In this document: piece after piece, positions 1 to 5,318 of the stretch
Layout of the letters: every line of letters begins with the position of its first letter
Position numbering within the stretch: position 1 is the stretch's first letter
Assembly (NCBI GenBank): GCA_900547595.1
Contig: URHE01000108.1
Location: 1-5,746 of the forward strand
Source: an uncultured Desulfovibrio sp.
Lineage (GTDB): Bacteria; Desulfobacterota; Desulfovibrionia; Desulfovibrionales; Desulfovibrionaceae
Direction: 5' to 3'
Length of the DNA: 5,746 nucleotides
Notes under the pieces: model-generated
Told to the model about the DNA's origin: nothing
Database searches by the model: none
The model's input: only the letters and a program-made list of their open reading frames with translations
Made by a program: the position numbers and the translations under genes

Positions 1-339
1 CAGCAGCGGCGGCAGCAGTAGTAAAAGCGCCGCGCCAATCAGCGCCGCGTCGCACAGCCGGCTGTACAGCCGGTCGTCGGGATCGCGCCAGCCGCGAATA
101 TGACTGGCCCCGATGGCGAGGGCTTTGCTCAGCCGTTGGCTAAGCAGCACCAGCCCAAGGCAGCAGATCATCTGGATCAGCGCCAGCATCGCCGCGCGGC
201 CCGGGTCGTAGTCGAAATTAAGGGCCTGGTAAATCGCCAGTTCGATGGTGGTTGCCCGTGGGCCGCCGCCCAGCGACAGCACGGTCGCAAAGCTGGCGAA
301 ACAGAGCATAAAGATCAGCGCCGCAACGGGCGGGATTTG
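1..339 (-). CDS. thiP: Internal fragment of ThiP, thiamine/TPP ABC transporter permease (enterobacterial type)
   Basis: Reading the minus strand from 339 down to 1 gives 113 codons without a stop, beginning QIPPVAALIFMLCFASF and ending in a Leu/Pro-rich membrane segment. It matches, from memory, the middle of E. coli ThiP almost residue for residue, including the stretches SLGGGP, TTIELAIYQAL, AMLALIQM, CCLGLVLLSQRLSKA and GWRDPDDRL. ThiP is the inner-membrane permease that works with the periplasmic binding protein ThiB and the ATPase ThiQ to import thiamine and its phosphates. Visible membrane-like segments are at fragment residues 4-23, about 57-72, and at the C-terminal edge. SLGGGP followed by a charged loop fits a permease coupling region. 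The gene is cut by the window at its 3' side. At its 5' side it is joined out of frame to a glycosyltransferase start, so roughly the first 200 residues are missing. Neither flank has another thi gene. Identity is very sure; that it belongs to the same genome as the rest is doubtful. Confidence 0.93.
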
Positions 340-343
340 CCCA
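337..343. other. Chimeric junction between enterobacterial thiP and a glycosyltransferase gene
   Basis: On the minus strand the glycosyltransferase frame runs through ...LLEYW to codon 343-341. The ThiP frame (Q-I-P-P-V) begins at codon 339-337, offset by one base. Homology to two unrelated proteins therefore meets within a few bases. No insertion sequence, target duplication, tRNA or att-like repeat is visible at the point. The exact breakpoint may vary by a few bases because GGGCA could belong to either side. The absence of any transition sequence favours an assembly, amplification or cloning chimera over a natural fusion. Confidence 0.85.
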
Positions 344-550
344 GTATTCCAGAAGCTCGCAGGTGTCGTCGGTTGAACCGTCGTCAGCGACAATAATTTC
401 AAATTCGGGCAAGGGGGCGTCAGGGGCGGGGCGCTGCCCGAGCAGGCTTTGCAGGGTTGCCCCCAGCGTGGGGGCCGCATTCCACGCTGGCAGCACCACA
501 GATACAAGTGGGGCGGGCAACCGGGATGACATGCGATCTGTATCAGCCAT
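341..550 (-). CDS. Family 2 glycosyltransferase, N-terminal fragment truncated at the junction
   Basis: About 70 residues of a GT-A fold glycosyltransferase are present from an ATG at 550. After a short polar leader comes the first beta strand LVSVVLPAWNAAPTL (residues 15-29), a helix ATLQSLLGQ, then the second strand EIIVADDGSTDDT (about 51-63). The DDGSTDD stretch is the nucleotide-sugar binding motif of GT2 enzymes, which transfer sugars from NDP-sugars to cell-surface acceptors. The catalytic DxD region and everything after residue 70 are missing because the sequence switches to thiP. The in-frame reading continues into nonsense and stops at 218. Start choice is uncertain: ATG at 550, an upstream TTG at 559 and a downstream ATG at 532 are all open and none has a good Shine-Dalgarno. 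It follows the shikimate kinase by about 36 bases on the same strand and is probably the third gene of that operon. Substrate cannot be inferred. Confidence 0.8.
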
Positions 551-586
551 TGAGGGCAAGCTGTGGGGGCAGGGTCACATGCGCGG

Positions 587-1132
587 TCATGCCCTGGCGT
601 GATCCTGCGGCTCCCGCTCCTGCCAGAGCTGCTCAATGTGCTGGCAGACAACAGGCATGGGCCGCGATGCGTCAACTATGTGGTGGGCGGCCTGTTCATA
701 AAGATGCCGCCGCTCGTCCAGAATCTGGCCGATTTCTTCAATGAGCCCCTTGCCAGTCAGCGAAGGGCGCTGGCTGTTGACGGGATTGCGGCCCAGTCTT
801 TCGGCAAGGGTCTGCACGGGGGCGTCGAGAAAAACAACCATGCCGCGTTGCCGCATGAGGAGGCGATTCTCTTCTGCCAGCACCATGCCGCCGCCAGTGG
901 AGACAACACAGCCAGCGGGGTGCGCGTCCGCCACTTCCTGCAAGGCCTGGCTTTCTCGGCTGCGGAAGCCGGGCCAGCCCTCCGCGGCCACAATCTGCTC
1001 TACGGTAAGGCCCGCACGGTGCAGCAAATGCTGATCGGTGTCGGCAAAGGGCAGGCCGAGGCTTCTGGCAAGCGCCTTGCCTATGGTGGTTTTGCCCGAA
1101 GCCCGCGCGCCTACCAGAAAGAGAATGCTCAT
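587..1132 (-). CDS. aroL: Shikimate kinase (AroL-like)
   Basis: This is a 181-residue cytoplasmic kinase that phosphorylates shikimate to shikimate 3-phosphate with ATP, the fifth step of the chorismate pathway to aromatic amino acids. The P-loop GARASGKT lies at residues 8-15. The DTDQ motif (31-34) supplies the Asp pair for Mg2+ and shikimate, and the FRSRE motif (56-60) supplies the substrate-binding Arg. The second shikimate loop STGGGM is at 78-83. The lid QRPSLTGK (121-128) carries the conserved Arg122. The DERRHLYEQAAH helix and HIVDAS strand close the fold. Length and motif wording (DTDQ, GWPGFRSRE, RPSLTGK) resemble E. coli AroL more than AroK. The start ATG has AAGGAGG four bases upstream, overlapping the stop codon of the peptidase gene, so the two are very likely cotranscribed and translationally linked. 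GC content, about 61% in sampled lines, is clearly below that of the genes to the right. The function is secure; the choice of symbol aroL over aroK is by resemblance. Confidence 0.95.
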   Translation of the reverse strand: MSILFLVGARASGKTTIGKALARSLGLPFADTDQHLLHRAGLTVEQIVAAEGWPGFRSRESQALQEVADAHPAGCVVSTGGGMVLAEENRLLMRQRGMVVFLDAPVQTLAERLGRNPVNSQRPSLTGKGLIEEIGQILDERRHLYEQAAHHIVDASRPMPVVCQHIEQLWQEREPQDHARA

Positions 1133-1136
1133 GCCG

Positions 1137-1143
1137 CCTCCTT
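1137..1143 (-). promoter_or_regulatory. Shine-Dalgarno of the shikimate kinase gene
   Basis: AAGGAGG sits four bases before the ATG at 1132. Its first two A residues are the last two bases of the upstream peptidase stop codon TAA (1144-1142), so terminating ribosomes sit on the initiation site. This supports the chosen start and translational coupling. Confidence 0.8.
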
Positions 1144-2278
1144 AAAGGATTCTGACGCCGTCTTCTTCGACCAGCACCGTGTATTCCCAGCGGATGCCAC
1201 CCCATTTGGGGTAGTAGAGCCCCGGCTCAACGGTCACAACCATGCCGGGTTCCAGAACACCTTCAGCGCGGGGCGAAAGGCTGGGGGCTTCATGGGTTTC
1301 AAGGCCCACGCCGTGCCCGAGGCCATGGGTAAAGCGCTCCGCCACCCCGGCCCGCGCAAAGACGGCGCGCGCCGCCGCATAGGCATCGGCCAGCGCAAGG
1401 CCCGGCTTCATGACAGCCAGGGCCTCGGCCTGGGCCGCGCGCACCAGGGCGAGCGTGCGGGAAAATTCCTCATCCGGCGCGTCACCGGCCCAGAAGGTGC
1501 GCGTCTGGTCCGAGCAGTAGCCGTCCACCCGGCAGCCCACGTCCACCAGCACCGGCCCCTCGGCGGGGATGCGCGCGGCGCCGGGGATGGCATGCGGCAG
1601 CGCCCCGTTGGGCCCGGCGGCAACGATGCTGGCAAAGGCCAGCCCCTCGGCGCCGTTCTCGCGGAAAAAGCGCTCGATGTCCCAGGCCAGCTCCCGTTCC
1701 TCCCGGCCCCGCCAGTCACCCCGCGCGAGACCTTCCTCCACATGCCGCAGGAGCCGGTGGTTGAGCGCGAAACTCCGCTCCAGGGCGGCGATCTCCTCCG
1801 GCTCCTTGATGCGCCGCAGGCGCTCCACCAGGCCGTCGGCCGCCTCCAGCGAGGGAAAGCGCCCGGCCCGCGCCACCAGCTCCCGCGCGAAGGCGTGGCT
1901 CACGCCCTGCGCCTCAAAACCCGCGCGCGCGCCGCAACGGCGCAGCAGACGCGCCAGGTCCCCGGCGGCATCGCCGCCATACACAAAGATGCGCTCCCTG
2001 TCCCAGAGCCGGGCCGCGGCGTCGGTATAGCGCGAATCCGTGGCGAGCCAGTCCCCGCCGCCGGCGGTGATGACGAGCTGCCCCGCGCTCTCGTTGCACT
2101 GGGGGTCATGCAGCTCGAAGCCCGAAAGATAGAAGCGGTTGGCCGCGCGGCTCACGAGCAGGGCATCCAGCCCGCGCGCCGCCATGAGCCGGCGCAGGCG
2201 GTCGCGGCGCCGCACGTACATCGCCCGGAACTGGCGCGGCATCTCCGCGCCCGTACCGGCTGTTTCCCGTGCTTCCAT
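1142..2278 (-). CDS. M24 family metallopeptidase (Xaa-Pro aminopeptidase-like)
   Basis: The 378-residue product is a cytoplasmic dinuclear-metal aminopeptidase of the pita-bread fold, the family that removes N-terminal residues preceding proline. An N-terminal creatinase-like domain covers about residues 15-155 (RLRRLMAARGLDALLV, then YLSGF and LATDSRY). The catalytic domain follows from about 160. All five metal ligands can be placed: Asp246 (LVDVG), Asp257 (CSDQTR, the usual 11-residue spacing), His322 (GLGHGVGL), Glu351 (TVEPGLYY) and Glu365 (IRWEYTVLV). His229 in LPHA and His329 in ETHE are also family-typical. The residue after Glu365 is Tyr where many relatives have Asp. The start is fixed by AAGGAGG six bases upstream; the frame stays open much further upstream only because of high GC. 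It is divergent from pyrK and leads the aroL operon. Codon choice changes after about residue 330 toward GAA, GTT, GGT and AGA, which may mark a junction. The family is secure; exact specificity (Xaa-Pro versus other dipeptides) is not shown. Confidence 0.93.
   Translation of the reverse strand: MEARETAGTGAEMPRQFRAMYVRRRDRLRRLMAARGLDALLVSRAANRFYLSGFELHDPQCNESAGQLVITAGGGDWLATDSRYTDAAARLWDRERIFVYGGDAAGDLARLLRRCGARAGFEAQGVSHAFARELVARAGRFPSLEAADGLVERLRRIKEPEEIAALERSFALNHRLLRHVEEGLARGDWRGREERELAWDIERFFRENGAEGLAFASIVAAGPNGALPHAIPGAARIPAEGPVLVDVGCRVDGYCSDQTRTFWAGDAPDEEFSRTLALVRAAQAEALAVMKPGLALADAYAAARAVFARAGVAERFTHGLGHGVGLETHEAPSLSPRAEGVLEPGMVVTVEPGLYYPKWGGIRWEYTVLVEEDGVRIL
1285..1305. other. Composition and codon-use breakpoint inside the M24 peptidase gene
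   Basis: Sampled 60-base lines to the right (1321-1380, 1441-1560) are about 70-77% GC, with glutamate mostly GAG and valine GTG or GTC. From about 1300 downward on the minus strand, the last ~50 codons and the following aroL gene use GAA, GTT, GGT, GCT and AGA more freely; sampled lines fall to 53-68% and then about 57-63%. The reading frame and family motifs are continuous across the change, which lies in the highly conserved GLGHGVGLETHEAPSLSP segment. A splice between two related genomes at a conserved block would look like this, but natural heterogeneity is possible. Confidence 0.4.
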
Positions 2279-2284
2279 GAAAAA

Positions 2285-2291
2285 CCTCCTT
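2285..2291 (-). promoter_or_regulatory. Shine-Dalgarno of the M24 peptidase gene
   Basis: AAGGAGG lies six bases upstream of the ATG at 2278, a near-ideal site. It decides the start against several in-frame upstream alternatives that lack such a site. Confidence 0.85.
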
Positions 2292-2330
2292 CCGCTGGTG
2301 AACGGCGCCGCCATGGACCGGCGCGGCGCC

Positions 2331-2359
2331 ATGGTAGCGCGCATGCGCGCCGGGGAAAA
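2331..2359 (-). promoter_or_regulatory. Weak candidate promoter for the M24 peptidase operon
   Basis: On the minus strand TTTTCC (2359-2354, 3 of 6 to the -35 consensus) and TACCAT (2336-2331, 4 of 6 to the -10) are separated by 17 bases. Transcription would start near 2324, giving a leader of about 45 bases with the strong SD. The 14-bp palindrome at 2337-2350 fills most of the spacer. The match is weak in GC-rich sequence and is only a candidate. Confidence 0.3.
2337..2350. repeat. 14-bp perfect palindrome in the divergent intergenic region
   Basis: GCGCGCATGCGCGC reads the same on both strands. It lies between the divergent peptidase and pyrK starts, inside the spacer of the candidate peptidase promoter. 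It could be an operator for a dimeric regulator, or a by-product of GC-rich alternating sequence. No known regulator motif is recognised. Confidence 0.5.
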
Positions 2360-2366
2360 GCCCCGG
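2350..2366. repeat. Short GC-rich hairpin beside the palindrome
   Basis: CCGGGG (2350-2355) and CCCCGG (2361-2366) pair as a 6-bp perfect stem around an AAAAG loop. There is no following T-run on either strand and no gene ends here, so it is not an intrinsic terminator. It is upstream of the predicted pyrK transcription start and thus more likely DNA-level structure than RNA. Confidence 0.4.
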
Positions 2367-2378
2367 CCCGCGCTCCTG

Positions 2379-2408
2379 TTGACCGGCGCCGCCCTCCCGG
2401 GGTATAGC
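2379..2408 (+). promoter_or_regulatory. Sigma70-like promoter for the pyrK operon, predicting a leaderless mRNA
   Basis: TTGACC (2379-2384) matches 5 of 6 bases of the -35 consensus. TATAGC (2403-2408) matches 4 of 6 of the -10, including TATA, with an 18-base spacer. The expected start is 6-8 bases beyond the -10, at 2414-2416, which is the A of the pyrK ATG at 2415. The ATG has no proper Shine-Dalgarno; only GGGG at 2399-2402 lies upstream, 12 bases away and upstream of the -10. Promoter position and missing SD agree with a leaderless or near-leaderless message. TSS mapping is not available here. Confidence 0.5.
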
Positions 2409-2414
2409 AACGCC

Positions 2415-3233
2415 ATGTCCACTCCATCCTCCAGCCTGCTGACGGTCCTGGATCTGGTGCCCTTCGGGCAGACGGGGCCGGAGCACCGTTTCTTCGCCCT
2501 GCGGCTCAGCCGTCCCGACTGGCCCGACTGGGAGCGCTGGCGCCCCGGCCAGTTCGTCATGGTGCGCCCCGTCTCCTTTGGTCTGGAGATCCCGTGGGCG
2601 CGGCCCTTCGGCATCTGCCACCTGACGGCCCGGCACCTGATCTGCTTTTTCCAGGTCCATGGCCGCGGCACGCAGCGCATGGCCCGGCTGGCCGCCGGAG
2701 ACCAGGTGCGCGTCTGGGGCCCGCTCGGCAACGGTTTCGCCATGGAGGAGGACACGCCGACCCTGCTCCTTGCCGGGGGCATGGGCATCGTGCCCTTTGT
2801 GGGCTATGTCAACCGCCACCCCCAGCCATGGAACCTGGGCATGCTCTTCGGCCATCGCGAGCCGCTGGGCTGCTATCCCGTGGACAGCATCAACGAGCGC
2901 GTGCCCGTGGATACCCTGCGCGAGCCGGAGTCCGGCGATCTTGACGACTTCATTTTTTCCCTCCAGGAGCGCATCCGTGACAATGCGGAGCAGAACGGCC
3001 TGGTGCTCGCCTGCGGTCCACGGCCCTTCCTGCTCACCGTGCAGAAGCTTGCCGCCAGATATGGCGCGCGCGCCCAGCTTTCGCTGGAAAACCGCATGGC
3101 CTGCGGCGTGGGCGCCTGCCTCGGCTGCGTGACGCGCACCACGGACGCGTGGCCGGTGGCCGCCGCCCGCGGCACACCCGTTCAGGTCTGCACCCAGGGG
3201 CCGGTATTCTGGGCCAACCAGATCGAGCTTTGA
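2415..3233 (+). CDS. pyrK: Dihydroorotate dehydrogenase electron transfer subunit (PyrK)
   Basis: The 272-residue product is the FAD and [2Fe-2S] subunit of class 1B dihydroorotate dehydrogenase. It carries electrons from the PyrD flavin to NAD+ in pyrimidine synthesis. An N-terminal ferredoxin-reductase-type FAD domain covers about residues 10-108, with PGQFVMV (44-50), the flavin motif RPFG (63-66, where many relatives have RP-x-S) and WGPLGNGF (101-108). The NAD domain shows LLLAGGMGIVPF (117-128) and ACGPRPFL (199-206). The iron-sulfur site is ENRMACGVGACLGC plus VCTQGPVF, giving Cys230, Cys235, Cys238 and Cys259, the typical C-x4-C-x2-C then distant C pattern. Length is usual for the family. 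The ATG at 2415 was chosen because family homology starts shortly after it and a promoter ends just before it; the frame is open upstream but that part is low-complexity Arg/Ala sequence. It is one base from pyrD. The identity is secure. Confidence 0.95.
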   Translation: MSTPSSSLLTVLDLVPFGQTGPEHRFFALRLSRPDWPDWERWRPGQFVMVRPVSFGLEIPWARPFGICHLTARHLICFFQVHGRGTQRMARLAAGDQVRVWGPLGNGFAMEEDTPTLLLAGGMGIVPFVGYVNRHPQPWNLGMLFGHREPLGCYPVDSINERVPVDTLREPESGDLDDFIFSLQERIRDNAEQNGLVLACGPRPFLLTVQKLAARYGARAQLSLENRMACGVGACLGCVTRTTDAWPVAAARGTPVQVCTQGPVFWANQIEL

Positions 3234-3234
3234 C

Positions 3235-4176
3235 ATGGACCTCACCGTCACTCTCAAGGGCCAGTGCCGCGACCTCACCCTGAAGAACCCCGTGCTCACG
3301 GCATCGGGCACCTTCGGCAGCGGCCTTGAATTCGCGCCCTATGGCGACCTCGCCAGCCTGGGCGGCATCGTGGTCAAGGGGCTCTCCCTCAGGCCGCGGC
3401 AGGGCAACGCCCAGCCGCGCATCGTGGAAACCACGGCGGGCATGCTCAATGCCGTGGGCCTCCAGAACGACGGGGTCGAGTCCTTCCTCAAGCACAAGCT
3501 GCCCCATCTGCCGTGGCGCGAAACAGCCATCATCGCCAATCTCTATGCCACCAGCCCGGAGGAGTTCCGCGAACTTGCGGCCCGGCTCAACACGGAACCC
3601 GGGGTGGCCGCGCTGGAAGTCAATGTCTCCTGCCCCAATGTGGCGGCGGGCGGCGCGCTCTTCGGGCAGGACCCCAAGCTCGCCGCGGCTGTGACCCGCG
3701 CGGTGCGTGAAGGCGCGCCGGACAAGCACGTCATGGTCAAGCTTTCGCCCAACGTGACGGACATCGCCCTCATGGCGCGCAGCGTGGAGGATGCGGGCGC
3801 GGACAGCATCTCGTGCATCAATACCCTGCTCGGCATGGCCGTGGACCTTCCCCGCCGGCGTCCGGCGCTGGCCAATATCGTGGGCGGGCTTTCCGGTCCG
3901 GCCATCAAGCCCGTGGCCCTGCGCTGCGTCTGGCAGGCGGCGCGGGCGGTGCGCATCCCCGTGGTGGGTCTGGGGGGCATCGTTTCGGCGGATGACGCTC
4001 TGGAGTTCCTGCTGGTGGGCGCGCAGGCCGTGCAGGTCGGCACGGCCAGCTTCCTGCGGCCCGACGCGGCCTTCGCCATTGTGGAGGACCTGCCCGCCGC
4101 CTGCGAACGCGCGGGGGCGGCCTCACCGCGCGAGCTTGTGGGCGCGCTGGTGACGGACCAAGAAAGGTCCGCATGA
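3235..4176 (+). CDS. pyrD: Dihydroorotate dehydrogenase, class 1B catalytic subunit (PyrD)
   Basis: The 313-residue FMN TIM-barrel enzyme oxidises dihydroorotate to orotate, the fourth step of de novo UMP synthesis, and passes electrons to PyrK. Visible motifs are NPVLTASGTFGSG (18-30), VVKGL with the flavin-contacting Lys48 and MLNAVGLQN (70-78). The active-site loop NVSCPNV follows, with Cys133 as catalytic base; Cys rather than Ser marks the class 1 cytosolic type. VKLSPN (168-173), the phosphate-binding GGLSGPAIKP (217-226) and GLGGI (245-249) complete the barrel. No membrane-anchoring N-terminal extension is present, which excludes the quinone-linked class 2 form. Pairing with PyrK makes class 1B almost certain. 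The ATG lies one base after the pyrK stop with only a weak SD, consistent with translational coupling. Its stop overlaps the next start by four bases. Confidence 0.96.
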   Translation: MDLTVTLKGQCRDLTLKNPVLTASGTFGSGLEFAPYGDLASLGGIVVKGLSLRPRQGNAQPRIVETTAGMLNAVGLQNDGVESFLKHKLPHLPWRETAIIANLYATSPEEFRELAARLNTEPGVAALEVNVSCPNVAAGGALFGQDPKLAAAVTRAVREGAPDKHVMVKLSPNVTDIALMARSVEDAGADSISCINTLLGMAVDLPRRRPALANIVGGLSGPAIKPVALRCVWQAARAVRIPVVGLGGIVSADDALEFLLVGAQAVQVGTASFLRPDAAFAIVEDLPAACERAGAASPRELVGALVTDQERSA

Positions 4177-5318
4177 CCTCCCAACTCCCGCCCCATATTC
4201 TGCCCGTCCGCTCCGCGCGGGAGCTTGCGGACTTCATCGACCTGCCGTGGCGCATCCTCGGCGCGTTCCCGCTCTGGGTCCCGCCGCTGAAAAGCCAGGA
4301 GCGCGACCTGCTCACGCCCGGACGGCACCCCTTCTGGGAAACGGCGCGGCGCGAGCTCTTTCTGGCCCGGCGCGATGGCCGCACCGTGGGCCGCATCGCC
4401 GCCATCGTGGACGAAAAGTACAATGCCTACGCCGGCGAACGCTGCGGGGCCTTCGGCTTTTTCGACTGCGAGGACGACCGGGAAGCGGCCCACGCCCTGC
4501 TCACGGCCGCGCGGGACTGGCTGGCCGCCCGGGGCATGACCTTTCTGCGCGGTCCGCTCAACCCCTCGGCCAACTATACCTGCGGCCTGCTGGTGGACGG
4601 CTTTGAACGGCCACCCGCCATCATGATGCCGTGGAATCCGCCCTGGTACGCGCGCCTGCTCGAAAGCTGGCACCTGCGCAAGGAGGCGGACCTCTTCGCC
4701 TACCTCATCGAGCGCGCGCGCCTCAACCTGCCGGACTGGCTCACGGAAGAGGTGGCGCGGCTCAAGGCCGAGGGCCGCTTCACGGCGCGCACCTCGAGCA
4801 AGGCCACCATGGCGGAGGACATCCGCGCCATGCTTGACATCTACCGCGAGTCCTGGGCGGACAACTGGGGCTTTTCCCCGCTTTCGGCGGGCGAGGCCGA
4901 GCGCCATGTGAAAGAGCTCAAGACCATCCTCGACCCGGACTTTTTCCTGCTCTTCTTCCACAAGGGCGAACCCGCGGCGGGCATGGTGGCCCTGCCGGAC
5001 ATGAACCCCCTGCTCAAACGGCTCAACGGCAGGATCGGCCCGGCCGCGCCCTGGCACTGGTGGCGCTCGCGCGCGGAGATCCGGGGCGGCTACCGCATCA
5101 TGCTCTTCGGCATCAGGGAGGAATACCGCCTGCTGGGGCTGCCGCTGCTCCTGCTGGACGCCATGCTCGACGCGGCCCGGCGCCGCCCGGACTTCCAGTG
5201 GGTGGAGGGCTCCTGGGTGCTGGAGGACAATGTGGCCATCGACGACCTCATCGAGGATTTTTCCGGGCGCCTTGTCAAGCGCTACCGCATCTACCGCAGG
5301 GAGATCCACCGGCCATGA
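4173..5318 (+). CDS. YghO-like GNAT-fold N-acyltransferase of unknown substrate
   Basis: The 381-residue product resembles the family of E. coli YghO, of usual length near 380-390. Family features visible are the N-terminal block LADFIDLPWRIL...WVPPL (18-39), the region with ELFLARRDGRTVGRIAAI (61-78), GAFGFFDCEDD (92-102), and RGPLNPSANYTCGLLVDGF (126-144). Further on are MMPWNPPWY (151-159), the YRESWADNWGFSPL block (224-237), PDMNPLL (275-281) and the C-terminal SWVLEDN (347-353) and YRIYRR (371-376). The VGRIAA strand and the two-part architecture suggest an acyl-CoA N-acyltransferase fold. There is no signal peptide or clear membrane helix; a Leu-rich stretch at 320-332 is probably a buried helix. 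It overlaps pyrD by ATGA, with AGAAAGG five bases upstream, and overlaps the following reductase-like gene by ATGA too. Family members are mostly uncharacterised; bacterial ceramide synthase belongs, as I recall, to this kind of protein. Family placement is fairly sure, function is open. Confidence 0.75.
   Translation: MTSQLPPHILPVRSARELADFIDLPWRILGAFPLWVPPLKSQERDLLTPGRHPFWETARRELFLARRDGRTVGRIAAIVDEKYNAYAGERCGAFGFFDCEDDREAAHALLTAARDWLAARGMTFLRGPLNPSANYTCGLLVDGFERPPAIMMPWNPPWYARLLESWHLRKEADLFAYLIERARLNLPDWLTEEVARLKAEGRFTARTSSKATMAEDIRAMLDIYRESWADNWGFSPLSAGEAERHVKELKTILDPDFFLLFFHKGEPAAGMVALPDMNPLLKRLNGRIGPAAPWHWWRSRAEIRGGYRIMLFGIREEYRLLGLPLLLLDAMLDAARRRPDFQWVEGSWVLEDNVAIDDLIEDFSGRLVKRYRIYRREIHRP

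Noticed and set aside
218..559. A 113-residue open frame on the minus strand taken as one protein
   Set aside because: Only the first ~70 residues are glycosyltransferase. The rest is thiP DNA read in the wrong frame until a chance stop.
551..586. A terminator or promoter between the shikimate kinase and the glycosyltransferase
   Set aside because: The gap is about 36 bases with no hairpin plus T-run and no convincing -35/-10 pair; read-through is the simpler view.
2350..2366. The CCGGGG/CCCCGG hairpin as an intrinsic terminator
   Set aside because: The stem is short, no T-run follows on either strand, and both flanking genes start rather than end here.
563..2407. A 614-codon open frame on the plus strand
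   Set aside because: It is antisense to the shikimate kinase and M24 peptidase genes, whose motifs are complete. The translation is Arg/Ala/Gly/His-rich without family features, as expected of a GC-rich shadow frame.
2139..2414. N-terminal extension of pyrK upstream of 2415
   Set aside because: This part is antisense to the peptidase start and the intergenic region, is Arg/Ala-rich, and would place the promoter inside the gene.
2279..2788. N-terminal extension of the M24 peptidase frame upstream of 2278
   Set aside because: The frame is open but runs through the intergenic region and antisense to pyrK. A near-perfect SD and the start of family homology fix the start at 2278.
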